Shown: one piece after another, positions 55,631-63,892 of the stretch
How positions within the stretch are numbered: position 1 is the first letter of the stretch
Layout: each line of letters opens with the position of its first letter
DNA from: Rivularia sp. T60_A2020_040
GTDB taxonomy: Bacteria; Cyanobacteriota; Cyanobacteriia; Cyanobacteriales; Nostocaceae
Reading direction: 5' to 3'
NCBI GenBank assembly: GCA_015272215.1
Contig: JACYMD010000048.1
Coordinates: 68,874-132,873 of the forward strand
DNA: 64,000 nt
Translations under genes and position numbers: made by a program
Notes under the pieces: generated by a model
Told to the model about the DNA's origin: nothing
Seen by the model: the letters and a program-made list of their open reading frames with translations, nothing else
Databases searched by the model: none

Positions 55631-55827
55631 ACCTGCTGACGTTGCTGTTTGTAGTCGTAGTCTGGGTCATAATCAATGGAGCCAAAGAGGTCTAACACTT
55701 TGAGTCGCTTGCGACGTTGGATATATTCCCGCAGCGCGGTTTCGACCAGAGCATCAACGGTTATCTGGTCATCCAGGGAAAGTGCCTCTTGCAGCAATGT
55801 ATCGTTGATGTTCAACTGTGTAATCAC
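55627..55827 (-). CDS. VapB-type antitoxin
   Basis: 66 residues starting at GTG with GGGAG about 6 nt upstream. A short ribbon-helix-helix-like start (ITQLNINDTLLQEALSLDD) with a basic segment (REYIQRRKRLKVL) and a short C-terminal tail, the family-typical VapB size. It neutralises the partner toxin and should repress the operon. The four-base overlap with vapC supports pairing. Confidence 0.82.
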   Translation of the reverse strand: MITQLNINDTLLQEALSLDDQITVDALVETALREYIQRRKRLKVLDLFGSIDYDPDYDYKQQRQQV

Positions 55828-56027
55828 GATTGCTCCCGATCCAGCAACTGACTAAATCAATATTATCGCACTTGTACGAAAAAAATAGTCCGCTCATTAA
55901 CCATCAGGAGCGATGTTTACGACGGGCTACGCCTACGCATTCCTCTTAAGACAGTCCACAGCCTACTTTATTTCCTTAACCGACCAGTATTGTATATCAA
56001 CCGACCAGATTAAAAGCGAAGCGTGTT
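55828..56027. other. Gap between VapBC and the GH19 gene
   Basis: 200 bp without a gene. It includes a GGGCTACGCCTACGC-type repeat near 55924-55938. Confidence 0.45.
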
Positions 56028-56867
56028 CTAGCACGAAAGATTTTCGCCTGGGGTTACACCCAACCTCTGGGCAAACTGCTCGTAGAGTTGTATTCTACTC
56101 TGAGCCTGTGGAGTCACCTGCCCCTTACCACATTCGATGCCTCCATTGATGATGTTAATGGTCATACCGAAGCCAGACATACTTATGGCATTGTGGCACG
56201 ACGGCTTGGGTGATTGGGGAGTCATCCAAAACCAGAGGGCGGTCATGAAGGAAATGGAGCTATCCGTTGCAACCAGATCGGGGTTGTTGAGCAGATCAAT
56301 GCCGAGGGCTGTCCCGCACGCACCATAGTTGTAGTTCCACGACAACTGGATCGGTCCGCGACCGTGATATGTTTTACCCTGAACACACGGATAGGTATTA
56401 TTGGCTGGATCGCAGTAATGAGGCCAATTTGCTGTGTTCAGTTCTTCGATGTATTTTAGATCCCCAGTCTCATGGGCAATATTTGCCATAAACGCAGCAG
56501 CCTCACGTTTATGTTGTTCGTCCGATCCTTCATTGCAGAAGCTTGGGTATTTCTGCGTTGCTGACACTAGACCGTCGTAGGAGTAAAAACTGTTACGGTT
56601 TGGGAACATAGCTTCAAAGATTTGGCGCGATACAATACCCGCAAACCCATCGCCAGGATGAGAAGGGGGATTTGAGGGAGGAGTACCAACTGCTAGAATT
56701 TGAAGTTGTTGACCAATTTGTAAACTTTGAGGCTGAATATTACCATTAGCAGCAGAGATTTTTTGCCACTGATTGCCATCACCATAGTATGCTTGAGCTA
56801 TATCAAATAATGTGTCTCCGGCTTCTACGGTATGGGTTGTTGGAGGATTTCCCTGAATTCTCGCCAT
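56028..56867 (-). CDS. LysM - GH19 chitinase/lysozyme-like hydrolase
   Basis: 279 residues from the ATG at 56867; a TTG frame would add 5. Residues 12-58 are a LysM domain (HTVEAGDTLFDIAQAYYGDG). Residues 73-279 are a GH19 domain: AHETGDLKYIEELNTANWPHYC carries both catalytic Glu (133 and 142), and YHGRGPIQLSWNYNYG is the family substrate loop. The match is to the bacterial Streptomyces ChiC type. It would cut chitin or peptidoglycan glycan strands. There is no signal peptide, so export, lysis release or an endolysin role is open. It lies at the 3' end of the same-strand series headed by the PatG-like protease. Confidence 0.9.
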   Translation of the reverse strand: MARIQGNPPTTHTVEAGDTLFDIAQAYYGDGNQWQKISAANGNIQPQSLQIGQQLQILAVGTPPSNPPSHPGDGFAGIVSRQIFEAMFPNRNSFYSYDGLVSATQKYPSFCNEGSDEQHKREAAAFMANIAHETGDLKYIEELNTANWPHYCDPANNTYPCVQGKTYHGRGPIQLSWNYNYGACGTALGIDLLNNPDLVATDSSISFMTALWFWMTPQSPKPSCHNAISMSGFGMTINIINGGIECGKGQVTPQAQSRIQLYEQFAQRLGVTPGENLSC

Positions 56868-57075
56868 AATTTTTTCTTTCAAGAACTTGAGTTAATCAAT
56901 TAAGTTGTTGTCAAACTACTTATGTTGGGTTACGCAAAACCTCACCCAACCTACAGGAGATTGCGATAAGCGGAGCTTAATGCCAAAGGTATATCGCACT
57001 TTATGATCGAGAGTAAAACCTAAGCACGTTCTATTCTCGATCATAAAGTTTTTAAGGATGGCTCATTAGTTTGGG

Positions 57076-57462
57076 TTAGCGTTTTCCAAAGACTTGCGTC
57101 CAATAATGTTTGTATTGCAATCGACCTGGGTCGTTCTCTAGATAGCAATGACCGACACCAATTTCTGTATAATCTGGACTAAGAATATTGTTGCGGTGTC
57201 CTGGGCTATTCAGCCACTGTTGCATTACAGCTTCTGGTGTAGGTCTGCCTGCCGCAATATTCTCTCCAACAAAGGAAGATGGATATCCTTCCTCTCTGGC
57301 ACGTTTAACGGGATCGCCATGCTCAAAGAAATCGCCGTGTGCCATGTTTTGAGAATGTCCTTGTGCCGCTTTGAACAGTTGCTCATTCCATTGCAACGCT
57401 CCTAAACCATGTTTAGCACGTTCAGTGTTTGTCAATGCAATAACTTGTTGTACAAGATCCAT
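57076..57462 (-). CDS. CAP (SCP/PR-1-like) domain protein without signal peptide
   Basis: 128 residues, a complete CAP domain: VIALTNTERAKHGLGALQWNEQLFKAAQGHSQNMA, FFEHGD, GENIAAG, WLNSPGHRNNIL and IGVGHCY. The two His and two Glu of the CAP cavity are present. CAP proteins are normally secreted, but this one starts directly at the domain. A clear Shine-Dalgarno (AAGGAG) lies upstream of its ATG. It is between the GH19 gene and the Cys-rich frames on the same strand. Confidence 0.9.
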   Translation of the reverse strand: MDLVQQVIALTNTERAKHGLGALQWNEQLFKAAQGHSQNMAHGDFFEHGDPVKRAREEGYPSSFVGENIAAGRPTPEAVMQQWLNSPGHRNNILSPDYTEIGVGHCYLENDPGRLQYKHYWTQVFGKR

Positions 57463-57672
57463 ATCAAATTTTCTCCTTAATTTTCAATGATTTACTGAAT
57501 GGAAACGTAGGAATTATATGGTGCGTTACTTAGTTAACGCACCCTAAGAAAGCTTAGCGATCGCACTCATTTACAAATCTTTGAATCCAAAAGCGCTACA
57601 CAGATTGGAAGCATTGAATTCAAGACCTGCCAGATGATTCTTTAGGATTTTATGCTCCTAAATTAGTGACAG
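57463..57672. other. 5' region of the CAP gene with small hairpins
   Basis: A 9-bp stem GGTGCGTTA-cttagt-TAACGCACC (57520-57543) and a smaller TTTAGGA/TCCTAAA stem (about 57642-57663). Both are of common cyanobacterial repeat types. No gene is seen. Confidence 0.5.
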
Positions 57673-57825
57673 TTATGCCTGCCAAGCAGTGCATTGTGAG
57701 CCGTTGCAGCAACGACAGAAATAATTGAAACGATTCCCACTGCATTCTGCTACCCAACCAGGGTCACATTGATTCCAATTTTGAACCCAAATGAACCATT
57801 CTCCACGATAGATTGGGTAATTTCT
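57673..57825 (-). pseudogene. Cys-rich open frame without a start codon
   Basis: The frame is open from a TAA at 57826-57828 to the stop at 57673 (50 codons), with no ATG, GTG or TTG. It ends with six Cys: WNQCDPGWVAECSGNRFNYF, then CRCCNGSQC. The Cys spacing differs from that of the peptide at 57963-58151 but the content is similar. It could be a broken paralogue of that peptide, a part of a frameshifted gene, or chance. Confidence 0.4.
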
Positions 57826-57854
57826 TTAGGCAATTAGTTTCAATAGTTAGAAAT

Positions 57855-57893
57855 ATAGTTGAGGATGTCAATTTTTCGCACATCCTCAACTAT
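57855..57893. terminator. Strong hairpin after the Cys-rich peptide gene
   Basis: A perfect 14-bp stem ATAGTTGAGGATGT-(11 nt loop)-ACATCCTCAACTAT, with modest T-rich flanks on both sides, about 70 nt past the stop of the peptide gene. A likely transcript end for protease and peptide. Confidence 0.65.
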
Positions 57894-57962
57894 AATTTTC
57901 GGGGTTCGCTTTAACTGTGCCTAGCTAGATTGCACAAACAATTCGTAGAGCCGTTGGATTTC

Positions 57963-58151
57963 TTATCTGGGTACGCACTCACAGTTCATGAAGCCGTCTT
58001 GGACACAAATGCGACCATCATGCGAACACCACGACTGGTTACACCCCCCCGGACAGAAGAATTGGGGCTTCACGCCGTTAGAACTATTCAGCAGATTGTG
58101 AGTAGAACTCACTTTTCTGTTAATCGGTTGAGCTTGAATTGGAAGTTTCAT
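57963..58151 (-). CDS. Six-Cys small peptide with PatE-like leader (putative RiPP or secreted peptide precursor)
   Basis: 62 residues. The N-terminal half has no Cys: KLPIQAQPINRKVSSTHN. The core has six Cys: FFCPGGCNQSWCSHDGRIC, then CECVPR, spacing C-3-C-4-C-6-C-7-C-1-C. LPIQAQPINR resembles the conserved PatE start LPQQGQPVIR of cyanobactin precursors; the rest is unlike PatE, and no classical recognition sequence or protease signature is seen. It lies 130 bp downstream of the PatG-like protease on the same strand. It may be a substrate of that protease. Alternatives are a disulphide knottin-like peptide or an unrelated small protein. An antisense frame on the plus strand is considered a shadow. 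Confidence 0.6.
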   Translation of the reverse strand: MKLPIQAQPINRKVSSTHNLLNSSNGVKPQFFCPGGCNQSWCSHDGRICVQDGFMNCECVPR

Positions 58152-58228
58152 GTTGTTTCTGTGTTTTAGTATTAAGTGTTCGTTCTATGAGGTGCAACCG
58201 AGAAAATCTCTCCCTCACAGGTCAAGTC

Positions 58229-58250
58229 GTGTCTGATAACGGGCAGACAC
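58229..58250. promoter_or_regulatory. Hairpin between the protease and peptide genes
   Basis: GTGTCTG-ataacggg-CAGACAC, a 7-bp stem in the 130-bp gap. It could be a partial terminator or processing site setting peptide-to-protease ratio. There is no T-run. Confidence 0.4.
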
Positions 58251-58281
58251 AGCCCGAAAGAATGCTTTATCCTCGTGCCAG

Positions 58282-60303
58282 TTAGCTGGCGACAGACCAA
58301 GAGCGGACTCTACCGATAGAGACAGGAATAGCATCGCTGACATCCACTGTGAACCGATAGACTTTTCCGGCTCTACGACTATCTTGTAGGTTAAAAAACT
58401 GTAATTTCACATCGTAGCAATCGGAATCGGGGCGACAGATAGGACTTTTCTCCACCGTAATAGTGTCCAGTCCAACATCAGCAGCCGTGCCAGTAGACAT
58501 GACATCGGCAATCTGGAAAGCATTGGTCGCGGAAAAGTTGAGCGCCCGTTCCTGGGGTGTGACACCTAGATTACGGAATTCATAATAAATCCGCTCCAGA
58601 TATTCTCGAATCTTATTGCTATAGTCTTCTTCTGAGGGACCTGCTGGATAAGCTTGTGTTAAATTTTCAATTAATGCGGCAACCGACCATCCGTACATCC
58701 CTCGCACTTCTGGGATGATGGCAGGAACGGTTTGACCTGAAAGCAGCTTTATATTGCCTGCGACGTACCCTGGAATCGAAACCCGCTCGATGTTCTCGTC
58801 GCGCAGGAAGGAGCGCAGTCGCTCATAAGTAACGCTAGCATAAGGACCATTGGGCACGATCGCATAAATGGGTGTAGCATCGAGATTAAGAGTCCAAATA
58901 ATTGATTGAGCTTCCCAAGGATGAGGATCGCGTCTAAAGGGATTACCTTCTACATCTTCACCAGAAAAATAGTAGAGCAGTTCTTGCGTAAGAGGTGGTC
59001 TATTCAAATTCATAGACTGCTGAATAGAGTCTCGACGAGCTTGAGTACCGAAATCGTAGCCCAACTCTCCTAAAGCATAAACTAGCTGAATTTGACCACC
59101 TCCACCACAAGAAGCACACTCAGACGGAGTGACAGAAGTATTTGTTTGCTTGCTAGAAGTAATCATCATTGGGTTTTCCTGGATTGACATAGTTGTTGGC
59201 ATAAGTGTTGATGTTTTAGCCCCCGCAGCCTGCACACCGATCGCTGGAGACTGGATAATAGGTTGTTTCAAATCGAATTCAATCACCTCATTCGGTGGGA
59301 GTTCTGCGATAGCGAAGCTGACCTCCGGTATCGCATTGCCAGATTCACTTGGTTGCATTGTGACTTCTTCTAGTGTGTGGTTTGTCATTGGTTTAATTCC
59401 TCCTTTGGTAATTAGGGCATATGCCCCAGAAATATTCAGTGTTCCCACTAGACAGCGACGGCTATCTAGACCCTTTGATTGATTGCAAGGCAGGGCACTT
59501 TGGAGGATGACATCACGAATCCCATGGGGGTCAGGCTTTTCCCCTCGTTGTAGCTGAATACTGAGCAACAGCGCCACAATGCTTGATACGATGGGAGTAG
59601 CAAAGCTAGTACCCGTTTTAACCGCAGTCCCACCCCCAGGGACAGCACCCCAGATATTTTCCCCAAGAGCGAGAATGCCTTGGGATTGGTAAGCCTCACC
59701 CCAATTACTAAACCCAATCGGATTGCCTTGGGCATCCATTGCCCCCACTGCCAGTACCGACTCAAGGGCAGCCGGAACATGGAGACAATTACAACCATCA
59801 TTACCTACTGCTGCTACTATCAGAACGTTGTTTTCTTGGCACAATCGAACCGCATTCGCCAGTAATCGGTCAGATTCAGCCGATGCAGCCAACTGACCGC
59901 CACTAATGTTGATGACATTGGCTCCCTGCTCAACTGCTTGTGTAATCGCTCGTGCAAGGTCTATTTGGGAACAAGGAGCAAGCCCTTCCCTGCCATCAGA
60001 AAACATGGGTATAATTAAGCCTCGACAATTGGGTGCAATACCAGGAACAGGGCTAATGTGTTGACCAAAGATGATGCTGGCAACATGAGTTCCATGCTGG
60101 GATGCAGAACCGCGATCGGCGACACCAGAAACCAAGGTTTGAAGCCGAGTAAGATTAGCTCCTTCAAAGCAGCTATGAGACTGGTCAACTGGTCCGTCAA
60201 GTATGGCAATGCATATGCCAGGAGTACCCAGAGATTCATTCCAAAGTGATTTAAGTCCAGGCAATACTGAAATGTCGGCAAAGTCAGTCGTTATAGTTGC
60301 CAT
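58282..60303 (-). CDS. PatG-like S8 subtilase (cyanobactin-maturation-protease family)
   Basis: 673 residues. An N-terminal subtilase domain (about 15-300) has a full triad: Asp36 in CIAILDGPVD, His73 in HGTHVAS and Ser233 in GTSFATP, with Asn168 in VAAVGNDG. A Ser/Thr/Pro-rich linker with CASCGGGG follows at about 310-410. The C-terminal domain (about 410-673) carries QLVYALGELGYDFGTQARRDSIQ and IWTLNLDATPIYAI, as in the C-terminal part of PatA/PatG-family proteases. PatG itself cuts and cyclises cyanobactin cores. Here the oxidase domain of some PatG proteins and the YcaO cyclodehydratase (PatD) are absent. No signal peptide. Confidence 0.85.
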   Translation of the reverse strand: MATITTDFADISVLPGLKSLWNESLGTPGICIAILDGPVDQSHSCFEGANLTRLQTLVSGVADRGSASQHGTHVASIIFGQHISPVPGIAPNCRGLIIPMFSDGREGLAPCSQIDLARAITQAVEQGANVINISGGQLAASAESDRLLANAVRLCQENNVLIVAAVGNDGCNCLHVPAALESVLAVGAMDAQGNPIGFSNWGEAYQSQGILALGENIWGAVPGGGTAVKTGTSFATPIVSSIVALLLSIQLQRGEKPDPHGIRDVILQSALPCNQSKGLDSRRCLVGTLNISGAYALITKGGIKPMTNHTLEEVTMQPSESGNAIPEVSFAIAELPPNEVIEFDLKQPIIQSPAIGVQAAGAKTSTLMPTTMSIQENPMMITSSKQTNTSVTPSECASCGGGGQIQLVYALGELGYDFGTQARRDSIQQSMNLNRPPLTQELLYYFSGEDVEGNPFRRDPHPWEAQSIIWTLNLDATPIYAIVPNGPYASVTYERLRSFLRDENIERVSIPGYVAGNIKLLSGQTVPAIIPEVRGMYGWSVAALIENLTQAYPAGPSEEDYSNKIREYLERIYYEFRNLGVTPQERALNFSATNAFQIADVMSTGTAADVGLDTITVEKSPICRPDSDCYDVKLQFFNLQDSRRAGKVYRFTVDVSDAIPVSIGRVRSWSVAS

Positions 60304-60829
60304 GTATTAACTAATTACACCCACCTTTAACTAATTTGATAACTATTTCTTTCGCTCTTTGTAACTATTTAACTATTGCTCTTAGTTTGCACCTTCAACT
60401 AAAACCAAACCACCAAAGTTTACAACTTTAAGAAAAAAGTTAAGGATTTAGCACTAGCAATTTCCTAAAGTCATTCCTCATATTGGTTTCAGTCACCGAA
60501 AATTTAAGAACCTTGTAATCATTATTTAACGCCGTTCTTAACTTTGGAAAAAACCCTAAGTTAATAAATATAATTCTGTTTACCTTTCCCATAGAAAACT
60601 TCAATTCAAAACTTATATATTTATATATTTAGAAGTATTGACAATATAGACTTTTGTTGGATTCGTAGATAATAAGCTTGTTGAAAATAAACTTTTTAGA
60701 ATTGTATTCGTAAGATTTATAACTATACTGCGTAAATTTGCAAAGTGCATAAGTCATAACAGTATTCATCTATATATATTAGTCGGTGGATTACTAAACA
60801 CATTTTGATACTTGGATTTACAGTTAAAA
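60304..60829. other. Divergent promoter region of the protease and ATPase genes
   Basis: 526 bp with no gene. A TTGACA lies near 60638 but no well-spaced -10 box follows, so I call no promoter. Confidence 0.4.
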
Positions 60830-62308
60830 ATGCGATTACAATCAAAAAATCAGCTACGACGGCGGGGTGCGACTTTGACGGCTCAAGGCTCAAGCAAACT
60901 CAACCACGCAAAAGCTGAAGTAGAAATTGAACGAAATTTTAAGCGATACACTCTTGAAGACCTCAGTGAGAAATGCGGGTTAACCCCTAATACCCTCAGC
61001 AAGGTATTTACTTGCTCAGTAGGAGTCGATAAGCGAACCCTAGAATGTTGTTTCAATGCCTTTAATCTAACCTTATTAAAAGACGATTATCACTATCTTG
61101 ATCTGGAGACTCACCAGGACAATTTTGCCGACATTGGCTCAATGTTCACGAATGAAAACATCTGTGCCATCGCATCAGTTTACAATCCTCGCACCAATTC
61201 CCCTCAAACCCACAGAATGGAACAAGCGCAAGACGATCGGCAATTTCGTGCCTCAACCATACCAGGAGGACAGATGCCCCTGGATTCAACCTTTTACGTT
61301 GACCGTCCCATGCTTGAATCCCTTTGTTACGAAGCCATCCAGCAACCCGGTGCGCTGCTCAATATCCGCGCTCCCAAGCAAATGGGCAAAACTTCGTTAA
61401 TGACCCGCATTCTAGCTTCCGCTAGCCTCATGGGACACAACACAGTTTCGATAAACTTGCAACTTGCCGAGGACGATATTTTACAGAACCTAGAACGCTT
61501 TTTACAATGGTTCTGTGCCAGAGTCAGCAAGCAGCTAGACTTACCAGATGCGATTGCATCTTTTTATAACAACAATTTTGGTAGCAAATCGAACACCACT
61601 GACTACTTCGAGGATGTTATCTTAGCTAACCTCGATCGCGCAGCGTCTCCAAGGGAAAATCGCCCCTTAGTCATTGCTATCGATGAAATTAACCAGCTTT
61701 TCGCCTACCCAGACGTTGCTCGTGAATTTCTCCTACTTTTGCGAATCTGGTCTGAGCGAGCTAAAGCAAGGGTAGGAGAGAGCAATCCTTGGCACAACCT
61801 CCGACTGGTGACGGTTCATTCCACCGAAATCCAGATACCAGTTTCGATCAATAAATCCCTCTTGAATACAGGGCTAGTGTTGAATTTACCTGAGTTTACC
61901 CATGCTCAGGTGCAGGAATTGGCAAATCGATGGGGAGAAGAAATAACGGCGGAACAAATCGAGCAATTGATTACCCTTCTGGGAGGACATCCCTATCGGT
62001 TGCAGTCGGCATTTTATCATCTACATCAGCAGACAATAACCCTTGAACAACTCTTAGAAAATTCTTCAATTGCTGCTGCCATTTATGCAGATCATCTAGA
62101 ATCACAATGGTGGAACCTGCTACGATATCCCGATTTATTGCCATTATTTACAGAAATTGTTAACCAATCAAGTCCTGTAGATTGCGAGGCTGTGCAAGCC
62201 GGACAGTTGTGCAATATGGGGTTGGTGCGTCTGTATGGTAGAATGGCAAATTTGAGATGCGAGTTATTTCGTCCTTTTTTCTGCGATCGCTTGGCGCATA
62301 ACTCTTAG
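60830..62308 (+). CDS. HTH-linked AAA-like ATPase
   Basis: 492 residues from the ATG at 60830; a TTG at 60812 would add 6. The N-terminus (about 30-90) has a helix-turn-helix-like segment (YTLEDLSEKCGLTPNTLSKVF). From about residue 165 comes an AAA-like ATPase of the AAA_35 type: IRAPKQMGKTSLMTRIL (Walker A), LVIAIDEINQLFA (Walker B) and a helical C-terminal region with LGGHPYRLQSAFYHL. These proteins are numerous in cyanobacteria and often belong to conflict or signalling systems. It is divergent from the PatG-like gene and may control it; that is inference. Confidence 0.75.
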   Translation: MRLQSKNQLRRRGATLTAQGSSKLNHAKAEVEIERNFKRYTLEDLSEKCGLTPNTLSKVFTCSVGVDKRTLECCFNAFNLTLLKDDYHYLDLETHQDNFADIGSMFTNENICAIASVYNPRTNSPQTHRMEQAQDDRQFRASTIPGGQMPLDSTFYVDRPMLESLCYEAIQQPGALLNIRAPKQMGKTSLMTRILASASLMGHNTVSINLQLAEDDILQNLERFLQWFCARVSKQLDLPDAIASFYNNNFGSKSNTTDYFEDVILANLDRAASPRENRPLVIAIDEINQLFAYPDVAREFLLLLRIWSERAKARVGESNPWHNLRLVTVHSTEIQIPVSINKSLLNTGLVLNLPEFTHAQVQELANRWGEEITAEQIEQLITLLGGHPYRLQSAFYHLHQQTITLEQLLENSSIAAAIYADHLESQWWNLLRYPDLLPLFTEIVNQSSPVDCEAVQAGQLCNMGLVRLYGRMANLRCELFRPFFCDRLAHNS

Positions 62309-62444
62309 CAAAAAGTGTCCGTGACACATAAGGCTTATTGCCTGTTCGATTATTTTAAATCTGGAAGCTGAATAAATAATATTTAATACAGATAAAAAAA
62401 GTATTTTTATTTAGAATATAAAAAGTAAGTTATCTGGAATTTCT

Positions 62445-62633
62445 ATGGAAAAGCTCAATATAAAAGAAGAAGCTCGAAAGCTGATCGATAAATTGCCCGA
62501 TGACTCTACGTGGGATGACTTGATGTACGAGATTTATGTTCGACAAGTAGTTGAAGCTGGACTTGCCGATAGTAACGCTGGTAAAGTAATTTCGGTACAA
62601 GATGTTAGGGCAAAATTTGGATTACCAGAGTGA
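62445..62633 (+). CDS. RelB/ParD-like antitoxin
   Basis: 62 residues, acidic, with helical start EKLNIKEEARKLIDKLPDD and DDLMYEIYVRQVVEAGLADS, the usual pattern of cyanobacterial antitoxins paired with RelE/ParE toxins. Its TGA overlaps the GTG of the toxin (62630-62633). It should bind the toxin and repress the operon. Confidence 0.8.
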   Translation: MEKLNIKEEARKLIDKLPDDSTWDDLMYEIYVRQVVEAGLADSNAGKVISVQDVRAKFGLPE

Positions 62634-62926
62634 AAGTTTTCTGGACAGAAACAGCAGTAGAGAATCTATCAGCAATTTATACCTATATTGCTCAAAACTC
62701 ACCTCAGTATGCAGACAGGATTATTGATCGCATAACCAAACGTTCCCAACAGATTGCGAATTTTCCTCTATCTGGTCGAATTGTAATTGAGTTTGAAACC
62801 GAGCAAATTCGAGAGGTTATCGAAGGTTCATACCGAATTATTTATTACATCAAACCCGAACAAATAGACGTACTTGCTGTGATACATGGCGCACAGGAAA
62901 TTATACCAAACACAGAAGAATCGTAA
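62630..62926 (+). CDS. RelE/ParE-type toxin
   Basis: 98 residues starting at GTG, overlapping the antitoxin by four bases. The RelE/ParE fold is visible: KVFWTETAVENLSAIYTYIAQ, ADRIIDRITKRSQQIANFP, SGRIVIEF and IREVIEGSYRIIYYIKPEQI with DVLAVIHGAQ. RelE-like members cut mRNA in the ribosome; ParE-like members inhibit gyrase, and sequence alone does not decide. It ends 6 bp before the convergent argC stop. Confidence 0.85.
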   Translation: MKVFWTETAVENLSAIYTYIAQNSPQYADRIIDRITKRSQQIANFPLSGRIVIEFETEQIREVIEGSYRIIYYIKPEQIDVLAVIHGAQEIIPNTEES

Positions 62927-62932
62927 AAATAT

Positions 62933-63892
62933 TCAACGAAGCCCTAAATCTTCATCCAAACCCAGCATAATATTTAAATTCTGTACCGCTGCACCAGAAG
63001 CACCTTTTCCTAAGTTATCCAATCTTGCTACTAACAAAGCTTCTTTTGTTTCGTCATTCGCAAACACAAATACTTGCACTAAGTTAGTATCATTTGCTGC
63101 TTGAGCATCAAAAAATTTAGCTTTACGCAATGAATCATCATTCAAAGCAGCAACATAAACGTATTTTTCGTTTTGATAATATTCTTTAAGCGTATTGTGA
63201 ATCAATTCACCACTGGGTTGATTTTGCAGTGCGTGTAGAGGTAGAGGAATTTGTACCAACATTCCTTTTTCAAAGTTTCCCACAGCAGGAACAAACAAAG
63301 GTGGAAATTGCAATCCCGAATGGTTGTGCATTTCTTTGACGTGTTTGTGTCCGAAACTTAAACCATAGATACCATAAGCATAACTATCTGCTTGCTGTTG
63401 AGAAATGCTTTGATATTCTTCAATTAGTTTTTTTCCTCCTCCTGAATACCCGGAAATAGCGTTAATAGTGACGGGGAAATCTTTGGGGATAATACCAGAT
63501 ACAATTAAAGGACGTACACAGGCTAAAAATCCCGTGGGATAACATCCCGGATTACTGACTCTTTTTGCGTGTTTAATTTCTTCTCTGCGGTTCTGTTCTA
63601 ATTCGGGAAAACCGTATACCCAGCCATCTGCAACGCGATGGGCAGAACTTGCATCGAGTATTTTTACGTTGGAATTGGTGACAAAACTTACAGCTTCGCG
63701 AGCTGCGTCGTCGGGTAAACAGAGAATTGTCACATCTGCTGAGTTAATTAATTGCGATCGCGCTTCGGCATCTTTACGTTTTTCTGGAGGTATGCTGACA
63801 ATTTCGATGTCATGGCGATCGTTTAAACGCGAGTGAATTTGCAAGCCTGTAGTACCTTCTGCACCATCGATAAAAACAGTTGGTTTACCCAT
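62933..63892 (-). CDS. argC: N-acetyl-gamma-glutamyl-phosphate reductase (short type)
   Basis: 319 residues. It reduces N-acetylglutamyl phosphate to the semialdehyde in arginine synthesis, using NADPH. TVFIDGAEGTTGLQIHSRL is the cofactor-binding start, LDASSAHRVADGWVYGFPEL follows, and the catalytic Cys lies in VSNPGCYPTG. NAISGYSGGGKKLIEEY and HVKEMHNHSGL complete the core. The length fits the shorter (type 2) ArgC family rather than the approximately 345-residue form. Its ATG has GGAGG about 10 nt upstream. Confidence 0.93.
   Translation of the reverse strand: MGKPTVFIDGAEGTTGLQIHSRLNDRHDIEIVSIPPEKRKDAEARSQLINSADVTILCLPDDAAREAVSFVTNSNVKILDASSAHRVADGWVYGFPELEQNRREEIKHAKRVSNPGCYPTGFLACVRPLIVSGIIPKDFPVTINAISGYSGGGKKLIEEYQSISQQQADSYAYGIYGLSFGHKHVKEMHNHSGLQFPPLFVPAVGNFEKGMLVQIPLPLHALQNQPSGELIHNTLKEYYQNEKYVYVAALNDDSLRKAKFFDAQAANDTNLVQVFVFANDETKEALLVARLDNLGKGASGAAVQNLNIMLGLDEDLGLR

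Noticed and set aside
57930..58169. Plus-strand 79-residue frame over the Cys-rich peptide
   Set aside because: It is antisense to the peptide gene, starts at TTG without a Shine-Dalgarno, and shows no domain. The minus-strand frame has a leader-core layout and lies with the protease.
60630..60680. TTGACA-like promoter upstream of the ATPase gene
   Set aside because: No -10 box at 16-18 nt spacing; AT-rich sequence makes chance matches likely.
55220..62926. CRISPR array, prophage or transposase in the accessory segment
   Set aside because: No array of equal direct repeats with spacers, no integrase, no phage structural genes and no transposase were found, so the island is inferred only from TA genes and context.
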